64,000 bases of DNA from Planctomycetota bacterium (GCA_016795285.1 JAEUIC010000039.1:36167-100166); one strand, 5' to 3'. Counted from the first letter of the stretch, positions 36,045 through 45,759 are shown. Notes: generated by a model from the letters alone, not told the origin. Made by a program: numbers and translations.

Positions 36045-36138
36045 CACGGATCGCGCCAACGCCGGCTCCTCGGTGGGCAAGGAGCCGGCGCGGCGCGCGG
36101 CGGCTGTTGCGGTTGCAGCAGCGGCCACCGTCCCCGGA

Positions 36139-37416
36139 TCAGCTCCCGATGGTGAACTCGATGCCGTTCGAGAGCGCCACCTTCTTCGGCGCGCCCGGAT
36201 CGACGACGAGGTCCTGCAGGAAGAAGGTCGCGCCGATCAGCGTCGGGTCGTTCGGCAGCGTATCGAACGCGACCGACTCGCCGGCGCCCGCGCCGCTGCC
36301 GCCGAAGCTGAGCGGCAACAGTCCGAACGGCTGCGACCAGTCGACCAGCAGCGTCCCGCCCCAGACCGGGATCGTCGCCGCCGCGCCGCCGAAGAGCGTG
36401 AAGCCGAAGGTGCCGCCGAGCGCGAAGCGGTGCTCGAGGCCGACCACGCCGCCGATCGTCGGCGAGAGGATGCCGCGCAGGTCGGGCACGAAGCCGCCGC
36501 TGCCGGCCAGTCCGCTGCCGTACTTGACGATCGAGCCGGTGCTGTAGGGGAAGTCCTTTTGCACCGAGATTCCCTGCATCGGGCCGAGCGCCGTCGCCTG
36601 CAGCACGATCGTCGTGGTGCCATCCATCTGCACCTCGACCAGCGCGCTGTTGGGCTGCGAGGTCGCGAGGATCGTCCCCTCCTTGGTGACGCGCAGGTCG
36701 GTCACCTCCTGCAGGATCGGGTCGTTGCTGACCACCACGCAGCTGCCGTCCTCGACGCGCACGCGGACCACTTGGCCGAGCCCGAAGTCGGCGCAGAAGA
36801 GGTTGCCGCTGTTGTCGGCGTGGAGCGCCGCGCACTCGTCCATCACTCCGTCGCCGTCGGTGACCAGCGTCGCGATGCCGGTGACCGGGTCGAAGTGCCA
36901 GACGTCGCCCGCGTCGTACTGGCCGAGGTAGAGCGTGCCATCGGGCCGGAACGACATCCCCGACGGCGTGTCGATCCACGGGTAGCTCGACGGATCCATG
37001 CGGATCGTCTGGTTGCCGGCCGCGTCGATCGTCATCACCGTGTCGCTGTCGATGTTGGTGAGCCAGAGCTCGTTGCTGGGGGACACCGCGGCGGTGATCG
37101 GGTTGTCGACGGCGCCGCCCGACGCGAGCAGCGTGGTGGTGCCGTCGGTCTGCACGCTCCAGACCCGGTCGTTCTCGTAGTCGGGCACGATCAGCGCGCC
37201 GTTCCACCACTGCGAGTAGTAGGGCGAGCCGACTCCGTTCGAGACGAAGCGCACCTTGAGCGTCGTGCGATTCACCTTGAAGACGCCGGAGTAGGTGCAG
37301 ATCCAGTAGTCGGAGTCCTGCGCCGGCGCGACCGGCGCCGCGACCAGGAGCGCCGCGCAGGCGAGCGCAAGCGGAGGGGCGCGACCGAAGCGGGACGAAC
37401 GTGCGGGGCACCGCAT
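36139..37416 (-). CDS. Secreted NHL/SMP-30-like beta-propeller protein
   Basis: The 425-residue product has a signal peptide (RAPPLALACAALLVAAPVAPAQ, spoken of here in part only as residues ~12-33) and then propeller-like repeats. These include WNGALIVPDYENDRVWSV, AAVSPSNELWLTNI, MSFRPDGTLYLGQYDAGDV and ALHADNSGNLFCADFG. A C-terminal beta segment ends in PGAPKKVALSNGIEFTIG, the sort of tail I know from planctomycete exported proteins. It has no enzyme motif and probably serves binding or display. An AAGGAAGGAC lies before the ATG at 37416. The frame stays open to 37647, but the signal peptide fixes the start. Confidence 0.75.
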   Translation of the reverse strand: MRCPARSSRFGRAPPLALACAALLVAAPVAPAQDSDYWICTYSGVFKVNRTTLKVRFVSNGVGSPYYSQWWNGALIVPDYENDRVWSVQTDGTTTLLASGGAVDNPITAAVSPSNELWLTNIDSDTVMTIDAAGNQTIRMDPSSYPWIDTPSGMSFRPDGTLYLGQYDAGDVWHFDPVTGIATLVTDGDGVMDECAALHADNSGNLFCADFGLGQVVRVRVEDGSCVVVSNDPILQEVTDLRVTKEGTILATSQPNSALVEVQMDGTTTIVLQATALGPMQGISVQKDFPYSTGSIVKYGSGLAGSGGFVPDLRGILSPTIGGVVGLEHRFALGGTFGFTLFGGAAATIPVWGGTLLVDWSQPFGLLPLSFGGSGAGAGESVAFDTLPNDPTLIGATFFLQDLVVDPGAPKKVALSNGIEFTIGS

Positions 37417-37650
37417 GGGAGTCCTTCCTTCTTGGGGGAGGGGGGTGGGACGGACTGCGGCACGCCGACCGGGCCGCCGCGAGGAGGCACAAGTAGCTCG
37501 GCCCCGCGAAGCGTCAAGGAGTGGCCGTCGATCGTCACGCTCGAGCACCCTGCGGAGCGCCGACGACGCCACCGGCGCCGACGACCCGATGCGTCCGAAG
37601 GCGCGGATCGGCCGCTCCGGCCGCGGACGCGCCGCTCGAGCGAGCAACGC

Positions 37651-37770
37651 CTACTGGAACGTGAGCTCGACGTCGGTCGACTGCGCGAGCTTGCCGTCGA
37701 AGCCGACCGAGTAGGCGCGCAGGGAGTAGGTCAGGCCGGTGAGGCCGTCGGGCGTGACGATCGAGGTGAC
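37651..37770 (-). pseudogene. C-terminal remnant of an FG-GAP protein gene
   Basis: About 40 codons before the TAG at 37651-37653 encode TPDGLTGLTYSLRAYSVGFD, then GKLAQSTDVELTFQ. This matches the end of the six intact FG-GAP proteins further right (VPPGLaG, GyaxGFxG, L-x-F-E/Q). No FG-GAP repeats lie upstream; the frame instead runs into a transposase-like remnant at about 37770-37803. The rest of the gene is missing from the window, so it was probably cut by insertion plus deletion. Confidence 0.75.
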
Positions 37771-37803
37771 GTCGTGACGCGGCCTCCGAACAAGGACGAC
37801 GCA

Positions 37804-37971
37804 ACGTACCGAGAGCCGTAAGCAGTCACCGTGTGTCAGTAGATGCCTTCGCCGGCGGAACTCCGACTTGAGGATGCGGTATTCCTCGAGCAGGTACTCG
37901 AGGACTCGCTGCTGGTGGCAGTAGATCCGGCCGGCGAGGGTGGTAGCGAGAACGTGATGGATCGGAGTCAT
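37804..37971 (-). pseudogene. N-terminal remnant of an integrase-core (DDE) transposase
   Basis: The minus strand encodes HQQRVLEYLLEEYRILKSEF followed by RRRRHLLTHGDCLRLSVR. This resembles the opening of the common integrase-core transposases (helix with EYLxEExRxLK, then LRLTDxxRRRLAV). No HTH continuation or catalytic core follows; the frame joins the FG-GAP scrap. It marks the left edge of the island around the STAND gene. The match is from memory of the family, without alignment. Confidence 0.55.
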
Positions 37972-38220
37972 GCGTCGGGGGGCGTCACTGGCGGTTGGCC
38001 TGACCGTCGGGGCTACGAGGTGAGCCGACATCGTGACGGAGGTGGCGGTCAACGGTCATCGCTTGATTCCGCCACGAAGTCGGACACGATGCCGGGGTTC
38101 CAGGGCGGTCGTTCGGTTGCACCCGACGGGCTGGAGTTTTCAGCGTGTAGCTGCAGCCGGCTGTGGAACGGAAAGCGGCAGCAGGGCTGCAACCGTCCAA
38201 GGTCGGACTTGAGAAGCAAG

Positions 38221-41178
38221 ATGACTCACCGACCCAAGCCCGAAGGCATCTTCATCTCGTGCGTCTCCGACGAGTTCGAGAGGGACGGAGCACCGTTCCC
38301 TGGATTGCGAAAGCAGTTGCGTGGATACCTCGCTCGCACCCGGAGCAATGTGCGGGTGCAGGAGGACTTCCCGCAGACAGCCGTGGATACGGTCAAGAAG
38401 CTGGCGGACGAGATCCGCCCGAGAGCCGTCGTCGTTCACTTGGTCGGCGAGAAGCAGGGCGCGATCGCAGATCCCGCGGCGGTCGCTGAGTACCTGAATG
38501 CCGAGCTCGACTTCCTCGCCAAACATCCCGATCTGCGGGCCGCCCTCAGTGACTTCTCCGGCATCAGCTACACGCAGTGGGAAGCGTTCATTGCGCTGCA
38601 CCACAACATTCCCCTGCTGGTCTACGCCACCGACAAGGCGTCGGCACAACAGGCGCACCTCGACCGCCTCGAACTCGGGCGGCGGTACGCCATCAAGATC
38701 AAGAGTGACACCGACCTGTTCGGCCAGCTGATCGGCGACCTGCATGAGATCCTCCCCGTCGTGCCGAAGCTCACCCGCAAGATCGCGGGGACGCAGCTAG
38801 CGAAGCACGCCCCGAAAGTGCTGTTCGGTCGCGAGACGGAGTTGGCGGCGCTCGATGCCGCATGGGAGAAGGAGACTCTCAACGTCTACACGCTGGTGGC
38901 GTGGGGCGGGGCGGGGAAGACCTCACTGGTGTTCCACTGGGTGCAGACACGCCTCGCGGCGAAAGGCTGGCCCGGCGTCGAGCGCTACTTCGACTGGAGC
39001 TTCTACAGCCAGGGGACCGGCGAGAGCCGGCAGACCTCCGCCGACCCATTCATCGCCAAGGCGCTCGAATTCTTCGGCGACCCCGATCCGACGAAGGGTG
39101 GCCCGCATGAACGCGGCGAGCGGTTGGCCGGGCTGATCCGCCAGCACCGCACGCTGCTGGTCCTGGACGGCATCGAACCGCTGCAATACCCACCGAACGA
39201 TCCGCAGGCCGGGCGGCTGAAAGACCCGGCGCTCGAATCGCTGCTGCGGGAACTCGCCGCCGACAACCCCGGCCTGGTCGTCATCACCACCCGCGAACAC
39301 CTGAAGGACGTCGAGGGACACGCCACCACCGAGGAGCAGAAGCTCGACAAGCTGTCGAAGGAGGCTGCGGTCGGTCTGCTGCGGCATCTGAAAGTCGTCG
39401 GTACGGACAAGGAGTTGCACGCGGCGTGGCGAGACGCCGGCGGCCACGCGCTCACGCTCAGCATGCTCGGACGCTTCATTGCCGACGCCTACGAAGACCG
39501 CGACATCCGCCGCTACCGCGAGGTGAAGTTCGAGGCGGCCGACCAGGAGCACCAGGGCCGTTCGGCGTTCAAGGTGATGATCGCCTACGAGCGGTGGCTG
39601 AAGAGCGGCGGGCCGGAGCGTCAGCGGGAACTGGCCATGCTGCGCCTGACCGGCCTGTTCGACCGGCCGATGGCAAAGAGTTGCCTGCAAGCTCTTCGTG
39701 CGGAGCCGTCGATTCCGGGGCTGACCGACGCGCTGGTGAGGCTGACTCCGCAGCAGTGGAACATCGCGGTGAAACGGCTGAGCGAGGTGGAACTCCTCTC
39801 CGTCTCGCCCGACGCGATCGACGCCCACCCGCTGATCCGCGAGTACTTCGCAGCTCAGTTGCAGCGAGAGCAGCCGGAGGCGTTCCGGGCAGCCCATGCG
39901 CGGCTGTTCGACTACCTGTGCGAGAACACGCCGCACCGCCCGGACGACCTCGACGGCTTGGCCCCGCTCTACGAAGCCGTCACCCACGGCTGCCTCGCCG
40001 GACGACATCAGGAGGCGTGCGACAAGGTCTACGTCGACCGCATCCTCCGTGGCACGGGGCAAGGCGGCAACTACAGCACGTTCAAACTCGGGGCGATCGG
40101 GGCCGACCTCGCGGCGGTGGCGGCCTTCTTCGTGCCGTCGTCATCGGGGCCGTGGAGCCAGTTGTCGCCGAATCTGACCGCCGCCGCTCAGGCATGGCTG
40201 CTGAACGAGGCCGCGTTCAGACTCCGTGCCCTCGGCCGCTTGACCGAAGCGCTGCAACCGATGCGTGCCGGGTTGGAGATGCGGGTTCAGCAGGAGGCTC
40301 GGAAAAACGCCGCGATCGTCGCCGGCAACCTGAGCGAGCTGGAGGTAACGCTGGGCCGGTTGCCGGACGCCGTGACCGACGCCCGCCTGTCGATCACCTA
40401 CGCCGACCAGAGCGGCGATGCATTCCAGCGAATGGTCAATCGCATCACGGCGGCGGATGCCTTGCACCAGTCCGGCCAGCGGGCCGAAGCCGGCGCCCTC
40501 TTCGCCGAGGCCGAACGGCTGCAGCAGAAAAGGCAGCCGCAGTTCGACCTGCTTTATTCGCTGCAAGGGTTCAACTACTGCGACTGGCTGCTGGCTCCCG
40601 CCGAACAGGCGGCATGGCAGCGCCTGCTCGACCAGTCCCGCTCGAACTCCGAATCTCAAGTCTCGGTTGGTCTGTCCGAGATCGAGCCCCGGGCGGCGAC
40701 GACTCTCAACTGGGCGATCGACAACGACTTGTCCCTCTTGACCGTCGCCGTCGATCACCTGACCCTCGCACGCGTCGGGCTGATCCGGGCGATCCTGGCG
40801 AACCCGCTCCCACAGCCGACGCTCGACCTGCCGCACGTCGTTGTCGCCGTCAACGGCCTCCGCGCCACGGGGCAGGTGTACTACCTTCCCCGCGGCCTGC
40901 TCACCGTCGCGCTCTACCACTTCGTCCGCGGCGAGCACGACCTCACCCTGAAGCACCTGGCCGAAGCCCAGCAGATCGCCGAGCGCGGCCCCATGCCGCT
41001 CTTCCTCGCCGACATCCACCTGACGCGAGCGAGGCTCGCGGGAAGGATGAAGGCGGAGGGCGGATGGGTGAAGGTCGATGCGAAGGCCGAGCTGGCCAAG
41101 GCGGCCAAGCTGATTCGGGAACTCGGCTATGGCCGTCGTTACGAAGAACTCGCCGACGCCGAAGCGGCGTTGGCCTGA
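38221..41178 (+). CDS. STAND NTPase (NLR-like) with N-terminal TIR/DUF4062-like domain
   Basis: The 985-residue product has an N-terminal alpha/beta domain at about residues 5-150 (GIFISCVSDEFERDG, AVVVHLVGEKQG, WEAFIALHHNIPLLVYATD) that resembles TIR-like or DUF4062 sensors. An NB-ARC-type ATPase follows: FGRETELAALD, Walker A GGAGKTSL near residue 229, Walker B TLLVLDGIEPLQ near 311 and TTREH. A winged-helix region (DAHPLIREYFAAQL) and a TPR-like C-terminal third follow. STAND proteins of this plan often act in phage defence or signalling; that is inference. Composition is less G/C-extreme than neighbours, and transposase remnants lie on both sides. The ATG at 38221 is chosen because the conserved domain begins there; the frame is open to 37843. 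Confidence 0.82.
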   Translation: MTHRPKPEGIFISCVSDEFERDGAPFPGLRKQLRGYLARTRSNVRVQEDFPQTAVDTVKKLADEIRPRAVVVHLVGEKQGAIADPAAVAEYLNAELDFLAKHPDLRAALSDFSGISYTQWEAFIALHHNIPLLVYATDKASAQQAHLDRLELGRRYAIKIKSDTDLFGQLIGDLHEILPVVPKLTRKIAGTQLAKHAPKVLFGRETELAALDAAWEKETLNVYTLVAWGGAGKTSLVFHWVQTRLAAKGWPGVERYFDWSFYSQGTGESRQTSADPFIAKALEFFGDPDPTKGGPHERGERLAGLIRQHRTLLVLDGIEPLQYPPNDPQAGRLKDPALESLLRELAADNPGLVVITTREHLKDVEGHATTEEQKLDKLSKEAAVGLLRHLKVVGTDKELHAAWRDAGGHALTLSMLGRFIADAYEDRDIRRYREVKFEAADQEHQGRSAFKVMIAYERWLKSGGPERQRELAMLRLTGLFDRPMAKSCLQALRAEPSIPGLTDALVRLTPQQWNIAVKRLSEVELLSVSPDAIDAHPLIREYFAAQLQREQPEAFRAAHARLFDYLCENTPHRPDDLDGLAPLYEAVTHGCLAGRHQEACDKVYVDRILRGTGQGGNYSTFKLGAIGADLAAVAAFFVPSSSGPWSQLSPNLTAAAQAWLLNEAAFRLRALGRLTEALQPMRAGLEMRVQQEARKNAAIVAGNLSELEVTLGRLPDAVTDARLSITYADQSGDAFQRMVNRITAADALHQSGQRAEAGALFAEAERLQQKRQPQFDLLYSLQGFNYCDWLLAPAEQAAWQRLLDQSRSNSESQVSVGLSEIEPRAATTLNWAIDNDLSLLTVAVDHLTLARVGLIRAILANPLPQPTLDLPHVVVAVNGLRATGQVYYLPRGLLTVALYHFVRGEHDLTLKHLAEAQQIAERGPMPLFLADIHLTRARLAGRMKAEGGWVKVDAKAELAKAAKLIRELGYGRRYEELADAEAALA

Positions 41179-41453
41179 CCGCTCCGAGGAGTTCCGACGA
41201 TCACGCCTCCGGGTCGGAGGCTTGCGGCGCTCACAGCGCCTGGAGCGAGCTGCGCCGCGTGGCGGTGATCGTGCGAGAGCAAGCCACCGACCCGTGAGTC
41301 GCGCATCGCTCGGCCGCTGGCAGTCGTGCCTCCCGACTTCGGCTGTTTGAGATCGCTTCTGATCCCTTCAAGCGTTTTCTCGGCGAGTTGGCGTCCGGCG
41401 ATGGCAACCAGCGCGTGCTGGGCAGTGAACCTGGCGGAAGCCAGCGGCGTCGA

Positions 41454-41580
41454 GTCGCCTCGGAACGCCGCGCTGAAGTTCCTGTCGCGGTCGTGGAGCA
41501 GGAAGCGCTGCGTTCGCAGGAAGCCCAAGAAGCTGTCGAAGCAAGCGGCCGCTTGCGCGCGACCTTCCTCACGAAGACGT
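41454..41580 (-). pseudogene. Core remnant of an integrase-core transposase
   Basis: The minus strand encodes FDSFLGFLRTQRFLLHDRDR then NFSAAFRGD. This is close to the catalytic-core segment of integrase-type transposases (FLxHDRDxxFSAAF), where the second Asp is catalytic. Flanking codons do not continue the family. The orientation and order (core fragment at higher coordinate than the N-terminal fragment at 37.8 kb, both minus) show that the two are not halves of one interrupted copy. Confidence 0.5.
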
Positions 41581-41853
41581 CGTCAGGGTTGAGCGCACGC
41601 CCGACGACCTCTTAGCGCGCGTGACCAGGCCGCTGCCGAAGTCGAGGTACCTGTTCGCGCGACCACTTTCAGCCCAATCCTCAGCCGATCGGAAGTGCCC
41701 GGCTGCGATCGAGGATTTGGTCGTACGCACGATCCACGAGTTCCGTCGCGCTCGCTACGATCCCGCCCCTCCGTTCCACCGGGCTCGGACCGACCCTCGC
41801 CGCGTTCGTGCGCCCACGGCGCCGCATGTGGCTCCACCACGAGGCTCCACGCC

Positions 41854-42906
41854 ATGCGCACGATCAAGGGACCGGCGATCTTCCTGGCGCAGTACATGGG
41901 CAATGCGGCGCCCTTCGACACGCTCGACACCATCGCCGATTGGGCGGCCGGACTCGGCTACGTCGGGCTGCAGATCCCGACCTGGGATCCGCGCGTGATC
42001 GACCTGAAGCGCGCGGCGAAGAGCAAGGCGTACTGCGACGACTGGCGCGCCGGCCTCGCGGCGAAGGGGCTGCAGCCGACCGAGTTGTCGACCCACCTGC
42101 AGGGGCAGCTGGTCGCGGTCCACCCCGCCTACGACGAGCTCTTCGACGGCTTCGCCGATCCGAGCGTGCGCGGCAACCCGAAGGGGCGCACCAAGTGGGC
42201 GATCGAGCAGGTGAAGCTCTGCCTGAAGGCGAGCCAGAACCTCGGGCTCACCGCGATGGCCACCTTCAGCGGCGCGCTCGCCTGGCCCTTCCTCTATCCG
42301 TGGCCGCAGCGCCCGGCCGGCCTCGTCGAGGAGGCGTTCAAGGAGCTTGCCCGTCGCTGGCTGCCGATCCTCGACTACGCAGAGGAGTGCGGCGTCGACT
42401 GCGCCTACGAAGTCCACCCGGGCGAGGACCTCTTCGATGGCGCGACGGTCGAGCGGTTCCTGACTGAGGTGAAGGGCCACTCGCGCGCGCAGCTGCTCTA
42501 CGACCCGAGCCACTTCGTGCTGCAGCAGCTCGACTACCTGCACTACTTGGACCTCTACCACGACCGCATCAAGATCTTCCACGTGAAGGACGCTGAGTTC
42601 CGGCCCAACGGCCGCGGCGGCGTCTACGGCGGGTACCTGGGCTGGGCCGATCGCGCCGGCCGCTTCCGGTCGCTCGGCGACGGGCAGATCGACTTCAAGG
42701 CGATCTTCAGCAAGCTCGCCCAGTACGACTACCCGGGCTGGGCGGTCGTCGAGTGGGAGTGCGCGCTGAAGGACAACGTGCAGGGCGCCAAGGAAGGCGC
42801 CGAGTTCGTGAAGTCGATGATCATCCAGACCGCGAAGAAGAGCTTCGACGACTTCGCCGCGTCGGGCATCGACGCGAAGAAGAATCGCCGGCTGCTCGGG
42901 CTCTGA
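41854..42906 (+). CDS. Sugar phosphate isomerase/epimerase-like TIM-barrel protein
   Basis: The 350-residue product fits the xylose-isomerase-like TIM-barrel family. Landmarks are IADWAAGLGYVGLQIPTW, the STHLQGQLVAVHPAYD segment, CAYEVHPGEDLFDG with a likely metal-binding Glu and His, LLYDPSHFVLQQLDYL, IKIFHVKDAEF and WAVVEWECALKD with another metal Glu. Members interconvert sugars or inositol derivatives using a divalent metal. No signal peptide is present, so it should be cytoplasmic. The ATG at 41854 has a GAGG about 9 bases upstream; the open frame to 41695 is featureless. It stands alone and is convergent with the first FG-GAP gene. Confidence 0.88.
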   Translation: MRTIKGPAIFLAQYMGNAAPFDTLDTIADWAAGLGYVGLQIPTWDPRVIDLKRAAKSKAYCDDWRAGLAAKGLQPTELSTHLQGQLVAVHPAYDELFDGFADPSVRGNPKGRTKWAIEQVKLCLKASQNLGLTAMATFSGALAWPFLYPWPQRPAGLVEEAFKELARRWLPILDYAEECGVDCAYEVHPGEDLFDGATVERFLTEVKGHSRAQLLYDPSHFVLQQLDYLHYLDLYHDRIKIFHVKDAEFRPNGRGGVYGGYLGWADRAGRFRSLGDGQIDFKAIFSKLAQYDYPGWAVVEWECALKDNVQGAKEGAEFVKSMIIQTAKKSFDDFAASGIDAKKNRRLLGL

Positions 42907-42920
42907 GGGGGATCGCAGAC

Positions 42921-42939
42921 CGCGGCGCAGCGAGCCGCG
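42921..42939. terminator. Hairpin between convergent genes
   Basis: CGCGGC (42921-42926) and GCCGCG (42934-42939) form a 6-bp stem with a 7-base loop. An alternative hairpin AGCCGC-GT-GCGGCT (42933-42946) overlaps it. The site lies between the stops of the isomerase-like gene and the FG-GAP gene. No T-run is present. Confidence 0.4.
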
Positions 42940-42945
42940 TGCGGC

Positions 42946-45759
42946 TCACTCGAGCGTCAGCACCTCGCTCTGCGAGTCGACCAGCTTCCCGCTCCAACCG
43001 ATCGCGTAGCCGCGGAACTGCCACGCCTGGCCGGCGAGGCCGGGCGGGACCGTGGCGTCGAGCGCGAGCTCGCGCGCGGCGTCGAGCACGCCGAAGGCGA
43101 CGAACTGCCCGATCGGCAGGCCGTTGATCGACTCGAGCAGCAGGGCGGCGGGGACGCCGACCGGGCCGCCGCGGATCGCCGCATCGACCGTGGCGCCGGC
43201 GGGGGCGCTCTGCGGCGCGATCTCGAGGTAGAGGTCGTCGAGCTCGAGCAGCGCGACGCGACCGGTGCGATCGCCATCGAGCGACGCCGCGATGTCGATC
43301 GACGCGAGCCACGGTCCGTCGGCGCGCGGCGCCGCTTGCGGCAGCCACGGCGGCGGCGCGGCGCCGCGCCACGACGGCTCGTACGCGAGTCCGTCGGCGG
43401 TGATCGCCCGCAGCAGCGCGCCATCGCGGCCCGAGCGCAGCTCGAGGCGCGAGTCGCTCGCGCCGGGCACGCCGGCGACGCCGACCACGAAGTCGCCGCG
43501 GCCGTCGCCGTCGCAATCGGGCACGGCCGCCATCGAGCGCCCGTAGAGCTCGAGCGCGACGCGACCGGGGATCGACGCGTAGACGCTCCAAGTCGAGCTG
43601 GCGATGAGGTCGACGCGACCGGCGGAGCGATGCCACCACGTCTCGGCAGCGATTGCGAGCTCGGGGAGGCCGTCGCCGTCCTGATCGTCGATCGCGATCA
43701 CTTCGATGCCGAAGCGATCGCTGTCGTAGAAGCCGTCGATGGTGTGCAGCTCGCTGCCGTCGATGCCTGACACGAGCCGGACCCGGCCCCAAGTGGCGGC
43801 GTATGGGTAGTTGAAGCCGAAGGACGGGCCGCCGAGCGCCCAATCGATGACGCCGTCACCGTCGATGTCGCCTGCCGCGGCGACCGCCGTGCCGAGCTCT
43901 TCGCCGAAGCCGCCGGGGGCATCGCCGTTCACGCGGAAGATCCGCTTGCCGGTCGCCACGTCGTGCACGTCGACACGGCCCGCACGATCGAAGATGCTGT
44001 AGACCGCGCGCTGTGGCGAGCCGACGGCCACGTGCACCGCGCCGCCCGGTTGAGCGGCCATCGCGATCGCCTCGCTGAAGCGGACGTCGCTCACGTTCGA
44101 GGTGAGCGTGCGCAGGAGCGAGAGGTCGACGCCGGAACGGATCTCGACCACCTCGTCGAACGGGTCGTAGCCGGAGCTCGAGGAGTGCGCGGCCCACCAA
44201 GCGACGCCGCCGACCGCGAGGTCGGTGACGCCATCGCCGTTGACATCGGGCAGCGCGACGATCCGGCCCATCAGCCCGGCGTCGGGCTCGCGCCGCAGCT
44301 CGCGGCCGTCGCCGCCGGCGCGCATCACCAGATCGCGCGCTGCGTCGAGGTTGGCCCATTCCGACGTCGAATCGGCGAGGACCAGCTCGGGGAGCCCGTC
44401 GCCGTCCTGATCGTCGACGAAGGCGACGCCACCGCGCCAATAGGAGTCGTGCGCGACTCCGTCGAAGGCGAAGAGCGTGGAGTCATCGGCGAGCGATCGG
44501 CACTGGACGCCGCCACCCGCGCGCGCACCGGACGGGACCGGCAGGCTGCCGAGCAGCAGCTCCGGCACGCCGTCGCCGTCGAGGTCGCCGCCCGCCGCCA
44601 GCGATTGCGCGAAGCTCTGCTGGCCCGGCGCGTCGTCGACCACGCGCAGCAGTTCGCTGCCATCGCGGCCGGAGCGGATCGTCACGTGGTCGCCGGCCGC
44701 GTCGTTCGCCGTGACGCCGAGATCGGCCCTGCCGTCGAGATCGACATCGCCGACGCCGGCGCAGCGCGCGCCGAGCTCGCCACCGGTGGGGGCGAGGAAG
44801 GTGTGGAGCGTGGCTCCCGTCGCGCCGGACACCACGTGGGCTCGGCCGGCGGTGCTGCTGGTGGGGGTGCGCGGCGCCGAGACCAGCAGGTCGGGAAGCG
44901 CGTCGCCGTCCACGTCGCCTGCGCCGGCGACGCAGAGCGACTGGGTCGCCGACCAGGTCGAGAGCAGGACGGTCGAGTGCAGCAGCGACTGGCGCGTGGC
45001 GCCCGACCAGACCTCGACGTTGCAGTTCGGCTTGCTGCTGCTCAGCGTCTTGAAGCTCTCGGCGGTGAGCAGGTCGCCGATGCCGTCGCCATCGAGGTCG
45101 CCGAGCGCCGCGATGCGCCGCGCGTCGCCGAAGCGCGTCTCATGGGAGGTGCCGGTCACGCTGCCGAGCACCGCCCGAGTCGCACCAGAGAAGAAGTCGA
45201 CGCGGCCCTTGACCCCCGAGCCGACGAAGCTCGGGATGCCGACGGCGAAGTCGGCGATGCCGTCGCCATCGAGGTCACCCAAGCCCGCGAGCGACGCGCC
45301 GAAGCGGTCGCCGCCGGTCGCGACGCCGCGCAACTCGAAGAGCTCGGTTCCGCTCGCGCTCGAGCAGGCGATCACCGCGTCGTCGGCGTGCGTCGCGTCC
45401 TGCGGCGCCCCGATCAGCAGGTCCTCGAGGCCATCACCATCGAGGTCGCCGGCGGTCGCCAGCACGGCGCCGTAGTTCGCGCGCGTGGCGTGGCTCCACT
45501 CGCGCAACGTCGCACCGTCGACTCCGGAGCAGAGCCGCACCGCACCGGTCGTCGGCACGTAGCTCCCGCCGGCCGGCGCCAGGCCGATCGCGAAGTCGCG
45601 CACGCCGTCACCGTCGAGATCGCCGAGCCAGCAGAGGCTGTCGCCGACGACTTGCCGGCGCGTCTCGCCGTGGAACGTCCAACGCTCCTGCTGGGCGGGC
45701 AGCAGCGTCGGCAGCAAGGCCAGTAGCTCGGCCGGCACGAGGGAGATGGCGAAGTTCAT
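42946..45759 (-). CDS. Secreted FG-GAP (integrin-alpha-like) protein, copy 1
   Basis: The 937-residue product has a signal peptide and then many FG-GAP repeats, each with a calcium loop such as LGDLDGDGVRDFAIG, GAGDVDGDALPDLLVSA or IDDQDGDGLPELAIA. They should form one or two seven-bladed propellers outside the cell. The last ~100 residues form a beta domain shared by all copies (LDDLYLEI, INGLPIGQF, VPPGLAG, GYAIGWSGKL), ending LTLE. The ATG at 45759 is preferred over 45771 because GGAG lies 6 bases before it. The next FG-GAP gene ends 66 bp upstream, so the two may be cotranscribed. Unlike four others, no 26-bp repeat follows the stop. Confidence 0.85.
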   Translation of the reverse strand: MNFAISLVPAELLALLPTLLPAQQERWTFHGETRRQVVGDSLCWLGDLDGDGVRDFAIGLAPAGGSYVPTTGAVRLCSGVDGATLREWSHATRANYGAVLATAGDLDGDGLEDLLIGAPQDATHADDAVIACSSASGTELFELRGVATGGDRFGASLAGLGDLDGDGIADFAVGIPSFVGSGVKGRVDFFSGATRAVLGSVTGTSHETRFGDARRIAALGDLDGDGIGDLLTAESFKTLSSSKPNCNVEVWSGATRQSLLHSTVLLSTWSATQSLCVAGAGDVDGDALPDLLVSAPRTPTSSTAGRAHVVSGATGATLHTFLAPTGGELGARCAGVGDVDLDGRADLGVTANDAAGDHVTIRSGRDGSELLRVVDDAPGQQSFAQSLAAGGDLDGDGVPELLLGSLPVPSGARAGGGVQCRSLADDSTLFAFDGVAHDSYWRGGVAFVDDQDGDGLPELVLADSTSEWANLDAARDLVMRAGGDGRELRREPDAGLMGRIVALPDVNGDGVTDLAVGGVAWWAAHSSSSGYDPFDEVVEIRSGVDLSLLRTLTSNVSDVRFSEAIAMAAQPGGAVHVAVGSPQRAVYSIFDRAGRVDVHDVATGKRIFRVNGDAPGGFGEELGTAVAAAGDIDGDGVIDWALGGPSFGFNYPYAATWGRVRLVSGIDGSELHTIDGFYDSDRFGIEVIAIDDQDGDGLPELAIAAETWWHRSAGRVDLIASSTWSVYASIPGRVALELYGRSMAAVPDCDGDGRGDFVVGVAGVPGASDSRLELRSGRDGALLRAITADGLAYEPSWRGAAPPPWLPQAAPRADGPWLASIDIAASLDGDRTGRVALLELDDLYLEIAPQSAPAGATVDAAIRGGPVGVPAALLLESINGLPIGQFVAFGVLDAARELALDATVPPGLAGQAWQFRGYAIGWSGKLVDSQSEVLTLE

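Noticed and set aside
37843..38220. An N-terminal extension of the STAND protein by 126 residues
   Set aside because: The extra residues show no fold or signal and overlap the transposase remnant on the other strand; the conserved domain starts just after 38221.
37651..41600. One transposase interrupted by the STAND gene
   Set aside because: Both fragments read on the minus strand, but the core fragment lies upstream of the N-terminal one, which is the wrong order for a single split copy.
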